A stretch of DNA of 12,805 nucleotides from Duncaniella sp. (GCA_022511285.1 JAFLRW010000042.1:1-12805), one strand, 5' to 3'; shown: positions 1 through 6,435, counted from the stretch's first letter. The notes: a model not told the origin generated them from the letters alone. Translations and numbers: made by a program.

Positions 1-116
1 GTGTGAGGTCATCTCGGAGTGGGGATTACTTCTTTATTAACGTCGAGTGGCGAGCATATAGTGTGTTATAACTCATTTTAAGAATCACAGTTATTGGATA
101 TTTAAAAGGAAAATGT
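1..116. other. Upstream edge, no assignable gene
   Basis: This stretch lies before the thrC promoter. The third forward frame is open from the window edge to a TAA at 69-71, and the second to a TAA at 38-40. Either could be the tail of a gene that starts outside the window, but neither tail resembles anything I recognise. The minus strand offers only very short ORFs. The DNA is AT-rich from about 60 onward, as expected for a promoter-proximal region. I assign no function. Confidence 0.4.
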
Positions 117-124
117 TAACTTTG
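94..124 (+). promoter_or_regulatory. Bacteroidetes-type promoter of thrC
   Basis: TAACTTTG at 117-124 matches the Bacteroidetes primary sigma factor -7 consensus TAnnTTTG exactly. A TTG at 94-96 lies 20 bases upstream, which fits the spacing of the -33 element in this phylum. Transcription would start near 131, giving a leader of about 30 bases before the ATG at 162. The presence of the promoter implies that thrC starts a transcription unit here. Confidence 0.7.
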
Positions 125-161
125 TGCATCGTCAACAACGTTAATATTTTTTCTTTTGTAA

Positions 162-1454
162 ATGAGATTTTATAGCACAAACAGACAATCGGCACCCGTG
201 ACACTGCGTGAGGCTGTGATGACCGGACTTGCAGCTGATGGGGGTCTGTTTTTGCCTGAACGGATTCCGGTGATTCCGGGTGCGTTTTTCAATAATATAT
301 CCGAGATGGGAATACGTGATATTGCTTACGTGGTAGCCGATCTCATCTTGGGCGAGGATATGGAGTCGTCAGTAATAAAAAGGATTGTCAACGAGACATT
401 TACATTTGAGGTGCCTCTCGTGCCGCTAACCTCTGACAGATATGTCCTTGAACTGTTTCACGGGCCTACACTTGCATTTAAGGATGTGGGGGCGCGCTTT
501 CTGGCGAGAGTCATCGGCTACTATTCAGCCGGGACAGGTCGTGGCGTGAAAGTGCTCGTGGCCACGTCGGGTGACTCCGGCGGCGCCGTGGCCAACGGTT
601 TTCTCGGGATTCCCGGAGTGGAGGTGTGTGTGCTGTATCCTCATGGGCTGCTCACGCCTCTGCAGAGGGCGCAGCTCTATTATCCCGGCTCAAACATCCG
701 TGCCATCGAAGTGCTCGGGTCGTTTGATGACTGTCAACGGATGGTCAAACAGGCATTTTCCGATCCGGTGTTGCGCGCGGTCCACACACTTACGTCAGCC
801 AACTCAATCAATATCTGCCGCCTGCTTCCCCAGACATTCTATTTCTTCCACGCGTATGCCTCATTGGTCCACACTGACGGTGTCGGTAGCGGGGTAGTGA
901 TGTCAATCCCCTCGGGCAATCTTGGCAATCTCACGGCGGCCCTGCTGGCCTACAGAATGGGGCTGCCGGTAAAGCGATTCATTGTGGCAAACAATGCCAA
1001 TTCCGTTACGGCCGATTACCTGCGCGACGGTGTGTTTGCTCCCCGCCGCGCTGTCCGCACAGTGGCTGCGGCAATGGATGTGGGCAATCCATCGAATATT
1101 TCGCGCATCACAGAGCTTTTTGACGGGGACTACTCCGCGCTGTCGGAATTAGTGGCCGGCTACAGCATTTCTGATTCGGAGATTCTTGAGACGATGTCAG
1201 AGACCTATCGGGATGACGGCTATCTGCTTGATCCTCACGGAGCCACAGCTCTTGCTGCATTGAAACGCGACATTAAGCCGGGCGAGAAGGGCGTAGTGCT
1301 CGAGACGGCCCATCCGGCTAAGTTCCCACGCCCTGTGGCTGAGGCGACGGGGATTACATTCGCTCCCGCTGTTCGCCAAGAGAAGCCGCTCCGAAAGGAG
1401 GTGAGAATCTCGGCATCTTACGACGCCCTCCGAAAAATTCTTATGCAAGTCTGA
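162..1454 (+). CDS. thrC: Threonine synthase
   Basis: Cytoplasmic PLP enzyme for the last step of threonine synthesis: O-phospho-L-homoserine plus water gives threonine plus phosphate. The 430-residue length is normal for the enterobacterial-type family. Visible marks are the N-terminal YSTN start, the PLP lysine in HGPTLAFKDVG (K107), the cofactor/substrate loop ATSGDSGG around 134-141, TSANSIN at 211-217, the phosphate-binding SGNLGN at 251-256, DPHGATA at 357-363 and ETAHPAKF at 381-388. The loop reads SGDSGG where many homologues have SGDTGG, a conservative change. The ATG lies about 30 bases after a good promoter, and the reading frame before it contributes nothing, so the start is secure. 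In many Bacteroidetes thrC follows thrA and a phosphoglycerate mutase-like gene. Neither is visible here, although only 161 upstream bases are shown. Confidence 0.96.
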   Translation: MRFYSTNRQSAPVTLREAVMTGLAADGGLFLPERIPVIPGAFFNNISEMGIRDIAYVVADLILGEDMESSVIKRIVNETFTFEVPLVPLTSDRYVLELFHGPTLAFKDVGARFLARVIGYYSAGTGRGVKVLVATSGDSGGAVANGFLGIPGVEVCVLYPHGLLTPLQRAQLYYPGSNIRAIEVLGSFDDCQRMVKQAFSDPVLRAVHTLTSANSINICRLLPQTFYFFHAYASLVHTDGVGSGVVMSIPSGNLGNLTAALLAYRMGLPVKRFIVANNANSVTADYLRDGVFAPRRAVRTVAAAMDVGNPSNISRITELFDGDYSALSELVAGYSISDSEILETMSETYRDDGYLLDPHGATALAALKRDIKPGEKGVVLETAHPAKFPRPVAEATGITFAPAVRQEKPLRKEVRISASYDALRKILMQV

Positions 1455-1509
1455 AAACAATATCCTACGGTTTTTACGTTATTATCATAAATAGAAATAC
1501 AAAGCGATT

Positions 1510-1875
1510 ATGGCAACAAATAAAAGAACCCTCAAGAAAGAGATTCGCATGATTTGCGGCGCACTTGCAGGCGAGTGTGTGGTGGCCGAACTCACCGTGC
1601 CCGGCATTGATAAGAATAAGCTCAACGAGATTATCCTCGATGTGGCCGATCTTCAATATAATGCTATACGTTTGATGAATGTGGCCTTCCCCAATGCAGT
1701 GTCATCGTTCGCCACTCGCCGCGAGTACAATGTGGAAAAGAGCAAATATTTCAAAGCCGCCTTCCGCCAGCTCAAGGGGCAGTTTAATGCCAAGATAGAG
1801 GAGATACTCAAGAAAATGAATGCCGCACTCCCCGCTGAATACAAGGAGGCAAACCGCAAGCGAGTGGCTGAATAA
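1510..1875 (+). CDS. Small basic conserved hypothetical protein
   Basis: 121 residues, strongly basic, with many lysines in MATNKRTLKKEIR at the start and KEANRKR near the end. No signal peptide, membrane segment or metal-binding motif is visible. The composition (alternating charged and hydrophobic residues, few glycines or prolines except at 31-32 and 61) suggests a mostly helical soluble protein with helices around 6-28, 35-60 and 75-105. The N-terminal pattern (ATNKRTLKK...IC..L..EC) resembles, from memory, short uncharacterised proteins found across Bacteroidales, but I cannot name a domain or function. It starts 55 bases after thrC and ends 23 bases before the acyltransferase gene, all on the same strand, so co-transcription is plausible. 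No clear promoter of its own is seen in the gap. Codon use looks like that of its neighbours. Confidence 0.8.
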   Translation: MATNKRTLKKEIRMICGALAGECVVAELTVPGIDKNKLNEIILDVADLQYNAIRLMNVAFPNAVSSFATRREYNVEKSKYFKAAFRQLKGQFNAKIEEILKKMNAALPAEYKEANRKRVAE

Positions 1876-1898
1876 TCGGTCGGTATGGATGTTTTCTG

Positions 1899-2429
1899 AT
1901 GTGGTTCGCTAAGTTTGCGCTTCGCCTCTTCGGCTGGACAGTGAAATGCACTGTGCCGGACTATCCAAAGTGTATAGTCTGCGTGGCGCCACACACCTCT
2001 AACTGGGATTTCGTGCTTGGAGAGTTTGCGTGGTGGTCGTTAGGGCGGCGAGCCGGATTTCTGATGAAGGACTCGTGGTTCTTCTTCCCTATGGGTCTGT
2101 TGCTTAGAGCCATGGGGGGCATTCCGGTGGCAAGAGGCAAAGGGAAGTCGCTCACACCGCAGCTCATCAGCAAATTCAGCGATGTTGACCGAATGACGTT
2201 AGCCATAGCCCCTGAGGGGACTCGGGCCAAGGTTGCTGAATGGCACACCGGCTTTCTTCGGATAGCTGTGGGGGCCAAAGTGCCGGTGATACTTGGCGCC
2301 ATTGATGCCAAAACAAAGACGGTTCATTTGGAGGAGACATTCGTTCCCACCGGCGACATTGAAGCCGATATGGCTGCAATAAGAGCATACTATGCTCCGT
2401 TTGTGGGAATCAATGCGGAAAACTCCTGA
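1899..2429 (+). CDS. 1-acyl-glycerol-3-phosphate acyltransferase family protein
   Basis: Member of the PlsC/LPLAT acyltransferase superfamily, which transfers an acyl chain to a lysophospholipid or related acceptor at the inner membrane. The catalytic HX4D motif is HTSNWD (H32 to D37). The substrate-binding motif appears as APEGTR at 104-109, followed by a tryptophan and GFLRIA typical of the family, and MGGIPVARG at 72-80 corresponds to the middle block. At 176 residues it is shorter than classical PlsC of about 240 and lacks an obvious long N-terminal membrane anchor, as in the compact acyltransferases common in Bacteroidetes. The exact acceptor is therefore uncertain: lysophosphatidate, an aminolipid precursor or another. 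The ATG at 1899 lies 23 bases after the preceding stop. A nearby ATG at 1885 is out of frame. Probably part of the thrC-led transcription unit. Confidence 0.88.
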   Translation: MWFAKFALRLFGWTVKCTVPDYPKCIVCVAPHTSNWDFVLGEFAWWSLGRRAGFLMKDSWFFFPMGLLLRAMGGIPVARGKGKSLTPQLISKFSDVDRMTLAIAPEGTRAKVAEWHTGFLRIAVGAKVPVILGAIDAKTKTVHLEETFVPTGDIEADMAAIRAYYAPFVGINAENS

Positions 2430-2453
2430 CTGAAAAATAAGATACGGTAAAGT

Positions 2454-3239
2454 ATGAAAATCTGTGTTCTCCCGCTGGATATAGTCTATGCCTCCCCTGA
2501 GGAGAATATTGTGGCGGTTGCTCACGCTTTGAGTCTTGTGGAGCCGGATACCGATGTGGCGGTGCTGCCCGAACTGTTTACTACAGCTTTTGTGGCCGAT
2601 CGCCACATTGCATCATCGTTGGCTGAGTCCACGGATGGTCCGACGATTACGGCTGTTAAGCGTTGGGCGCAGTTTTTTGGGTTTGCCATTGCTGGAAGCT
2701 ATTTAGCCAAGACAGGCGAGGGGAGATGTTGTAATCGAGCCTTTTTCGTTGAACCGTGTGGCGATGCCACATATTATGATAAGCGCCATCTTTTCCCGCT
2801 TTCGACCGAGGATAAAGTGTATTCGCCCGGCTCGGAGCTCCCGGCGGTGGTGAGATTCAGAGGTTGGGATCTTGCTCTGACGGTGTGCTTTGACCTCCGT
2901 TTTCCGGTGTGGTGTCGAAACAACCCCGCCAAGCCGTATGATGTGATGCTGGTCCCCTCCAACTGGCCGCATTCCCGCCGCCACCAGTATCATACGCTTC
3001 TTGCAGCAAGAGCTATTGAGAACCAGTGTTACACCGTCGGTGCGAATCGCATCGGGACAGATGATTATGGCTCCTATGAACGCTCCGACTCCGCCATCTA
3101 TTCTAATCTTGGAGAGCCGATACAGGAGACGCATCGCACAGGTTATCTCTATGCCTATATTGATCGTTCGCATCTCGACCGTTCCAGGGAGCGTTTCCCA
3201 TTCCTCAGCGCTGCAGATAGATTTAAAATAGAAAAATAG
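2454..3239 (+). CDS. yafV: Carbon-nitrogen hydrolase, omega-amidase (YafV/Nit2 type)
   Basis: Nitrilase-superfamily amidase. The Glu-Lys-Cys catalytic triad is visible: E40 in VLPELFTTAF, K110 in YYDKRHLF, and C145 in TVCFDLRFPVW. The long agreement around YDKRHLF and C-DLRFPVW, followed by LVPSNWP and ARAIENQCY, is specific for the branch of E. coli YafV and mammalian Nit2. These enzymes hydrolyse alpha-ketoglutaramate or alpha-ketosuccinamate to the keto acid and ammonia, repairing by-products of glutamine and asparagine transamination. The length of 261 residues matches the family, and there is no signal peptide, so it acts in the cytoplasm. The gene starts 24 bases after the acyltransferase stop and is the last of the plus-strand run, with a strong hairpin 11 bases after its stop. 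Substrate is inferred from family, not shown here. Confidence 0.9.
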   Translation: MKICVLPLDIVYASPEENIVAVAHALSLVEPDTDVAVLPELFTTAFVADRHIASSLAESTDGPTITAVKRWAQFFGFAIAGSYLAKTGEGRCCNRAFFVEPCGDATYYDKRHLFPLSTEDKVYSPGSELPAVVRFRGWDLALTVCFDLRFPVWCRNNPAKPYDVMLVPSNWPHSRRHQYHTLLAARAIENQCYTVGANRIGTDDYGSYERSDSAIYSNLGEPIQETHRTGYLYAYIDRSHLDRSRERFPFLSAADRFKIEK

Positions 3240-3250
3240 GACGTAAATAA

Positions 3251-3308
3251 CAGCACCATCCTCGCACTATACCCTGTCGCAAGACAGTGTGGTGCGAGGA
3301 TGGTGCTG
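3251..3308. terminator. Strong hairpin between convergent genes, probable bidirectional terminator
   Basis: The arms 3251-3267 (CAGCACCATCCTCGCAC) and 3292-3308 pair perfectly over 17 bp. The helix can continue through T-G, A-T, T-G and A-T pairs (3268-3271 with 3288-3291). It then passes a two-base CC bulge into a 5-bp stem CTGTC/GACAG (3274-3278 with 3283-3287) closed by a GCAA tetraloop at 3279-3282. In total about 26 bp. It begins 11 bases after the amidase stop and lies 46 bases beyond the stop of the opposing gene. No clean T-run follows on the plus strand. On the minus strand the sequence after it is TTATTTACG, only moderately T-rich. Position favours termination for both directions, but the missing U-tract leaves room for another role. 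Confidence 0.6.
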
Positions 3309-3326
3309 AATATCAGTTGCTTCAAT

Positions 3327-3348
3327 CCCCGGTGATTACCGAAGGGGG
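3327..3348. terminator. Second small hairpin at the convergent junction
   Basis: CCCCGGT at 3327-3333 faces ACC and GGGG at 3338-3347 with a GATT loop and a small GAA bulge on the 3' side, a 7-bp imperfect GC-rich stem. It lies 7 bases beyond the stop codon of the minus-strand omega gene, so it could be the first 3'-end structure of that transcript. On the plus strand it is followed by GTTATTA, only weakly T-rich. Assigned tentatively. Confidence 0.35.
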
Positions 3349-3354
3349 CTGTTA

Positions 3355-3687
3355 TTACTCGTCAAGGGCGTCCTTTGCAGGGTTGCGGAAGTTGATTTTG
3401 TGTTCGAGATATTCCTCGGTGGCTATGAGAGTCGGTTTGGGGAGACGCTCGTAGAAACGAGAGATTTCAATCTGCTCGCGATTTTCCGACACTTCTTCAA
3501 GGTTGTCGCTGAGCGAAGCAAACTCTTGGAGCTTCTTCTCAAGGTCGTGTTTCATCTCGCCGGCTATCTGATTGGCGCGCTTGGCGATGATGCAGACAGT
3601 CTCATATACATTACCGGTGTCCTCACTCATTGTGATGAGGTCGCGGGTCTTGGTGTTGAGAGGGGCTTTTGTCTTTTTGTAGTCCAT
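3355..3687 (-). CDS. rpoZ: DNA-directed RNA polymerase omega subunit, Rpb6-like Bacteroidetes form
   Basis: 110-residue protein that matches the Bacteroidetes omega/Rpb6 family, a small subunit that clamps the beta' C-terminus and supports RNA polymerase assembly. The core is the helix NVYETVCIIAKRANQIAGEMK at about 26-46, with the A-K-R-A-Q-I pattern that corresponds to the conserved omega/Rpb6 helix. A highly charged coiled-coil-like segment follows at 46-76 and an E-rich C-terminal tail. It follows bamD by 46 bases on the same strand with an AT-rich spacer and no recognisable promoter, so it is probably the second gene of a bamD-rpoZ transcript. From memory, the same pair is common in Bacteroidales and is often followed by further genes such as coaBC. 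Here the next feature is a terminator-like junction, so the unit stops after rpoZ. Confidence 0.85.
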   Translation of the reverse strand: MDYKKTKAPLNTKTRDLITMSEDTGNVYETVCIIAKRANQIAGEMKHDLEKKLQEFASLSDNLEEVSENREQIEISRFYERLPKPTLIATEEYLEHKINFRNPAKDALDE

Positions 3688-3733
3688 TTATAATAAAAAT
3701 GATGGTTTTGTTTCTGAAAAATGGTTTTATATT

Positions 3734-4543
3734 TTACTTGGCCGCATATCTGCTTGCGATAGCAAAGATATTGTCTGCTTCCTTGCGGTTAGGAGTATCG
3801 GGATAGTTGTTGATGAAAGAGTAATACTCGTCAATGACCTCGGCATAGCGTTCGGCTTTCTTTTCCACTACGCTCTCTCGAGCCTCTTGGTATTTAGCTT
3901 TGAGAATCAGTAGCTCAAGGTCTTCCTTGTATTTGGAGTAGGGATAATCCTTTATTGCGTTTCGGGCTACTATGATGGCGCTTTCATAATTGTTGCCCAT
4001 ATATGTGCCGAGGTTGTAATATAGCTGAGCGTTCTCGAGTTGCTTCAGTGTGAGCTTGTCTTGGAGCTCGAAAATTGCGTTTTGGGCTATTGACACTTTG
4101 TCGCTTCTGGGGAAAAGGTCAAGGAATGCTTGTAGCTCCTCGATGGCTTTGTATGTCCCGGTTTGGTCAAGTTGAGGGTCGGGGGAGTCGAGATAGTAGC
4201 CATATCCGGCATAGAATCGGGCCAACTCGGCATACTTTCCTTTTGGGAAACGCTGGTTATAGAGTTTGAAGGTGTTGCCCGAGGTCTCATAGTCCTGATT
4301 CTCATAATTGGCGAGGGCCATTAGATACAGTGCCTCCTCGGCTTTCTCGGAGTTGCGAAAAGCTGTGGGGACGTTTTCAAGCGCAGTGGCGGCTTGAGTG
4401 TATCTTTTTGCCTCAAATGCACGTTTGGCATAGTCGAGACGATAATCCGGGTCAGTGCTTTTGAGCACTTTCTGATACTCGCCGCACGACACCAACGCTG
4501 CCGAGGCTATGATAGAGAGCAGGATATGAACGATTTTTGACAT
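3734..4543 (-). CDS. bamD: Outer membrane protein assembly factor BamD
   Basis: Periplasm-facing outer-membrane lipoprotein, a partner of BamA in beta-barrel insertion. Residues 1-19 form a short lipoprotein signal peptide ending in the lipobox LVSC, with the acylated cysteine at C20. The following residues are GEYQ, not the S-(K/D)-(D/E)2 surface-export signal known in Bacteroidetes, which fits retention on the periplasmic side. The mature protein is built of tetratricopeptide-type helix pairs: about 36-59 (DYAKRAFEAKRY..AA..LE), 68-95 (AEEALYLMALANYENQDY), 103-145 (YA..ARFYAGYGYYLDSP), 172-205 and 231-265. The phrase YAGYGYYLDSP..LDQT is typical of BamD. The length of 269 is normal. It leads the minus-strand unit with the omega gene downstream, and has a promoter motif 30 bases upstream of its ATG. 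Confidence 0.93.
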   Translation of the reverse strand: MSKIVHILLSIIASAALVSCGEYQKVLKSTDPDYRLDYAKRAFEAKRYTQAATALENVPTAFRNSEKAEEALYLMALANYENQDYETSGNTFKLYNQRFPKGKYAELARFYAGYGYYLDSPDPQLDQTGTYKAIEELQAFLDLFPRSDKVSIAQNAIFELQDKLTLKQLENAQLYYNLGTYMGNNYESAIIVARNAIKDYPYSKYKEDLELLILKAKYQEARESVVEKKAERYAEVIDEYYSFINNYPDTPNRKEADNIFAIASRYAAK

Positions 4544-4572
4544 ATTCGGGAATAGGTCTATTTTTCAAACTG

Positions 4573-4580
4573 CAAAATTA
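4573..4580 (-). promoter_or_regulatory. Promoter -7 element of bamD
   Basis: On the minus strand 4580-4573 reads TAATTTTG, an exact TAnnTTTG. Transcription would start near 4566, leaving a leader of roughly 20-25 bases before the bamD ATG at 4543. I see no convincing TTG at the -33 position. The element is embedded in the left half (4570-4582) of a 13-bp inverted repeat shared with the opposing promoter. Confidence 0.6.
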
Positions 4581-4635
4581 ACTTATTTTTTGCGAAAACC
4601 GAAGATGTAGAGGTGGTATTTTTATAAAAATGTGT

Positions 4636-4643
4636 TAATTTTG
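4636..4643 (+). promoter_or_regulatory. Promoter -7 element of the GHL10 gene
   Basis: TAATTTTG matches TAnnTTTG exactly. Transcription would begin near 4650, giving a leader of about 27 bases before the ATG at 4677. No clear -33 TTG is present at the expected distance. It lies in the right half (4634-4646) of the 13-bp inverted repeat whose left half holds the bamD -7 element. Confidence 0.6.
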
Positions 4644-4676
4644 CAGAGATAAATTGGAATACCAGCAGAATCAGGT

Positions 4677-6182
4677 ATGTTGAGAAAACGACTTTTGCCG
4701 CTGATGCTCGCGCTGATAGCAGTGATGCAGAGTGTCCACAGTTCGCCCAAACGCGAGATGCGAGGGGTGTGGGTGGCTACTGTGTGGGGGATTGATTGGC
4801 CGTCGAGGAGTGGTGTCGACAGCCGGACTGCAGCGCAGCAGAAGGCCGAGTTGGCAGAGCTGCTCGATGCGGTGGCCGAAATGCGATTTACCACAGTATG
4901 CTTTCAGGTGCGGTCTATGGGGGATGTGATGTATCAATCGGAGCTTGAGCCGTGGAGTGCATTTCTGACCGGACAGCGCGGCGTTGCGCCAAAGTGGGAT
5001 CCTTTAGAGTTTGTCACTGAGGAGTGTCATAGGCGTGGCTTGGAGTGTTATGCGTGGGTCAATCCTTTTAGATGGTCGACGGGCACCGACTACAACACCG
5101 AGCCTGACCGCAAATGGAAGGAGCGCGGGTGGCTGCTGAAATATGGTAAATACACCGTGTTTAATCCCGGGCTGGAGGAGGTGAGGCAGCATATTGTAAA
5201 TATCTGCCGTGAGATTGTGGACGGCTATGATGTGGATGGATTGATATTTGACGATTATTTTTATCCCAATCGCATCCCCGAGAGCCGTGAAGCTCCTGAC
5301 TATCAGCTGTATCAGAGACTAAATACCGGAATGAGCATCGGAGCGTGGCGTCGAGCCAATATCAATAAGTTGGTGGCTGATGTGGCCGCAATGATTGCTG
5401 ATACGCGGTCGGGGTGCCGTTTCGGTATCTCCCCTGCGGGGGTGGCAGGCAAGGCGGACTCTTCAGCGCCGCTTTGGGGGGTGGAGGGTTGTGATGTCAA
5501 GGCGTCGGATTGGCAATATGCCGAGATTTTTTCCGACCCTCTTGCATGGATGTATCAGGGGACTGTGGATTTTGTTTCCCCGCAGATTTATTGGAGTGCC
5601 ATTCATCCGACGGCGCCTTTTGGCCCATTGGTGAGATGGTGGAGCCTTGCGGCTAATCAGTTTGGCACACACCTCTACTCGAGCCTTACCTTGGAGCGGA
5701 TAGAGCAGGGGAGCAGATGGGATAATATCAAGGATGTCGGGGCGCGAATTGATAGCAATCGAGCCGAGAGCATCGACGGCAATCAGGGTGTGATGGTATA
5801 TAGCGCAAAGTTTCTGTCTCATATTAGGAGTGTGCTGGAGACGCGCTTTGACACACAAGCATTGACCCCTGAAGTGGTGAGGACTGATGGTGTTCCGGTT
5901 GGGAGACCGCAGAATCTGCGTCAGAAGGGGGATGTGCTGATGTGGGATGAGTGTAGCGGAAGTCCGGGTGAGTTGATGAGATATACAGTCTATGCCATAC
6001 CTCCGGGCGTATCGGACGTCGAGGCGATGGACCCCTCCGGCGATGGTCTGTGTGGCGACTATCTGCTCGGTGTGGCCTATGAACCGCAGTTCACCATAGG
6101 GCGAAGAGAGCGCGGGTGGCGCTATGCGGTGTGTGTCTACACTCCATTTTCAGCCGAAGGCGCACCCTCGTGGCATAAATGA
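4677..6182 (+). CDS. Exported GHL10 (DUF187) family glycoside hydrolase-like protein
   Basis: 501 residues. Residues 1-22 form a Sec signal peptide: basic MLRKR, hydrophobic LLPLMLALIAVMQSV, then HSSP, with no lipobox, so a periplasmic or secreted soluble protein is expected. Residues 27 to about 390 match the GHL10 TIM-barrel family (Pfam PF02638, YngK-like). Markers are the opening MRGVWVATVWGIDWPSR, TTVCFQVRSMGDVMYQSELEPWS, CYAWVNPFRW, VFNPGLEEVR and DGLIFDDYFYP at 188-198, whose adjacent aspartates D192/D193 are candidate catalytic acids, plus FGISPAGV and DFVSPQIYWS. Residues 407-501 look like a fibronectin type III-like beta domain (VGRPQNLRQKGDVLMWDE, YTVYAIPPG, YAVCVYTPFSAEG). The family is thought to cleave glycan or peptidoglycan-related polymers, but the substrate of this protein cannot be read from the sequence. 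The last 33 bases overlap the opposing small gene. Confidence 0.9.
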   Translation: MLRKRLLPLMLALIAVMQSVHSSPKREMRGVWVATVWGIDWPSRSGVDSRTAAQQKAELAELLDAVAEMRFTTVCFQVRSMGDVMYQSELEPWSAFLTGQRGVAPKWDPLEFVTEECHRRGLECYAWVNPFRWSTGTDYNTEPDRKWKERGWLLKYGKYTVFNPGLEEVRQHIVNICREIVDGYDVDGLIFDDYFYPNRIPESREAPDYQLYQRLNTGMSIGAWRRANINKLVADVAAMIADTRSGCRFGISPAGVAGKADSSAPLWGVEGCDVKASDWQYAEIFSDPLAWMYQGTVDFVSPQIYWSAIHPTAPFGPLVRWWSLAANQFGTHLYSSLTLERIEQGSRWDNIKDVGARIDSNRAESIDGNQGVMVYSAKFLSHIRSVLETRFDTQALTPEVVRTDGVPVGRPQNLRQKGDVLMWDECSGSPGELMRYTVYAIPPGVSDVEAMDPSGDGLCGDYLLGVAYEPQFTIGRRERGWRYAVCVYTPFSAEGAPSWHK

Positions 6183-6392
6183 ACAACTGACGGCCGGAGT
6201 GGCACCACGCTCGGTGTCCTGCTTCACATAGTGGCGTATCATAGCATAGACAATACACTGCAGAGGGGTTAGAGTGCTTTCAGGCGGAATGCCGTGGAGC
6301 AGATTGGCGCTGAGGGCACGGCTGATGGGGAGGCGGTCTTTGTCGGGAAGACGGTTGATGGTGTCAACCACTCGGTTTGAGATAATGTACAT
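6150..6392 (-). CDS. 80-residue hypothetical protein, orphan
   Basis: Unrecognised small protein beginning MYIISNRVVDTINRLPDKD. It looks helical and soluble: a basic/hydrophobic first half, then LTPLQCIVYAMIRHYVKQDT at about 45-64, and a tail of about 15 residues containing two cysteines (CSFMPRGCAFG). There is no signal peptide or membrane segment. An upstream ATG at 6473 would add 27 residues, but it lies upstream of the promoter element TACCTTTG at 6443-6436, so I take the ATG at 6392. The last 33 bases are antisense to the end of the GHL10 gene, so the tail may be a recent readthrough extension rather than conserved sequence. The reading frame stays open through the whole intergenic stretch behind a good promoter, which favours a real gene over chance. 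Confidence 0.6.
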   Translation of the reverse strand: MYIISNRVVDTINRLPDKDRLPISRALSANLLHGIPPESTLTPLQCIVYAMIRHYVKQDTERGATPAVSCSFMPRGCAFG

Positions 6393-6435
6393 AGTAAAAT
6401 TGTTTGTTTGGTCGGTTTTGAATTCATTTACGCAA

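Larger units (their letters stand above)
4570..4646. repeat. 13-bp perfect inverted repeat spanning divergent promoters
   Basis: CTGCAAAATTAAC at 4570-4582 is the exact reverse complement of GTTAATTTTGCAG at 4634-4646, with 51 bases between. Each copy contains one -7 promoter element facing outward, toward bamD and toward the GHL10 gene respectively. Flanking bases do not extend the match. Part of the identity comes from the shared promoter consensus, but the match goes beyond the TA and TTTG positions. Confidence 0.75.

Noticed and set aside
1..71. Open third forward frame ending at a TAA at 69-71, possible end of an upstream gene
   Set aside because: Only 22 codons are visible and the residues match no family I know; too little to call a gene.
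1455..1509. Possible promoter or terminator between thrC and the small basic protein gene
   Set aside because: No exact TAnnTTTG and no hairpin of useful length are present.
3251..3308. Possible CRISPR repeat, integron attC or transposon end
   Set aside because: Only one copy is present in the window, with no spacers, no integrase or transposase, and no flanking direct repeat.
3400..3693. 97-residue plus-strand frame opposite the omega gene
   Set aside because: The minus-strand frame encodes a recognisable omega/Rpb6 protein; the plus frame matches nothing and lacks a promoter.
5463..5858. 131-residue open frame on the minus strand
   Set aside because: Antisense to well-conserved GHL10 barrel sequence; no recognisable protein features.
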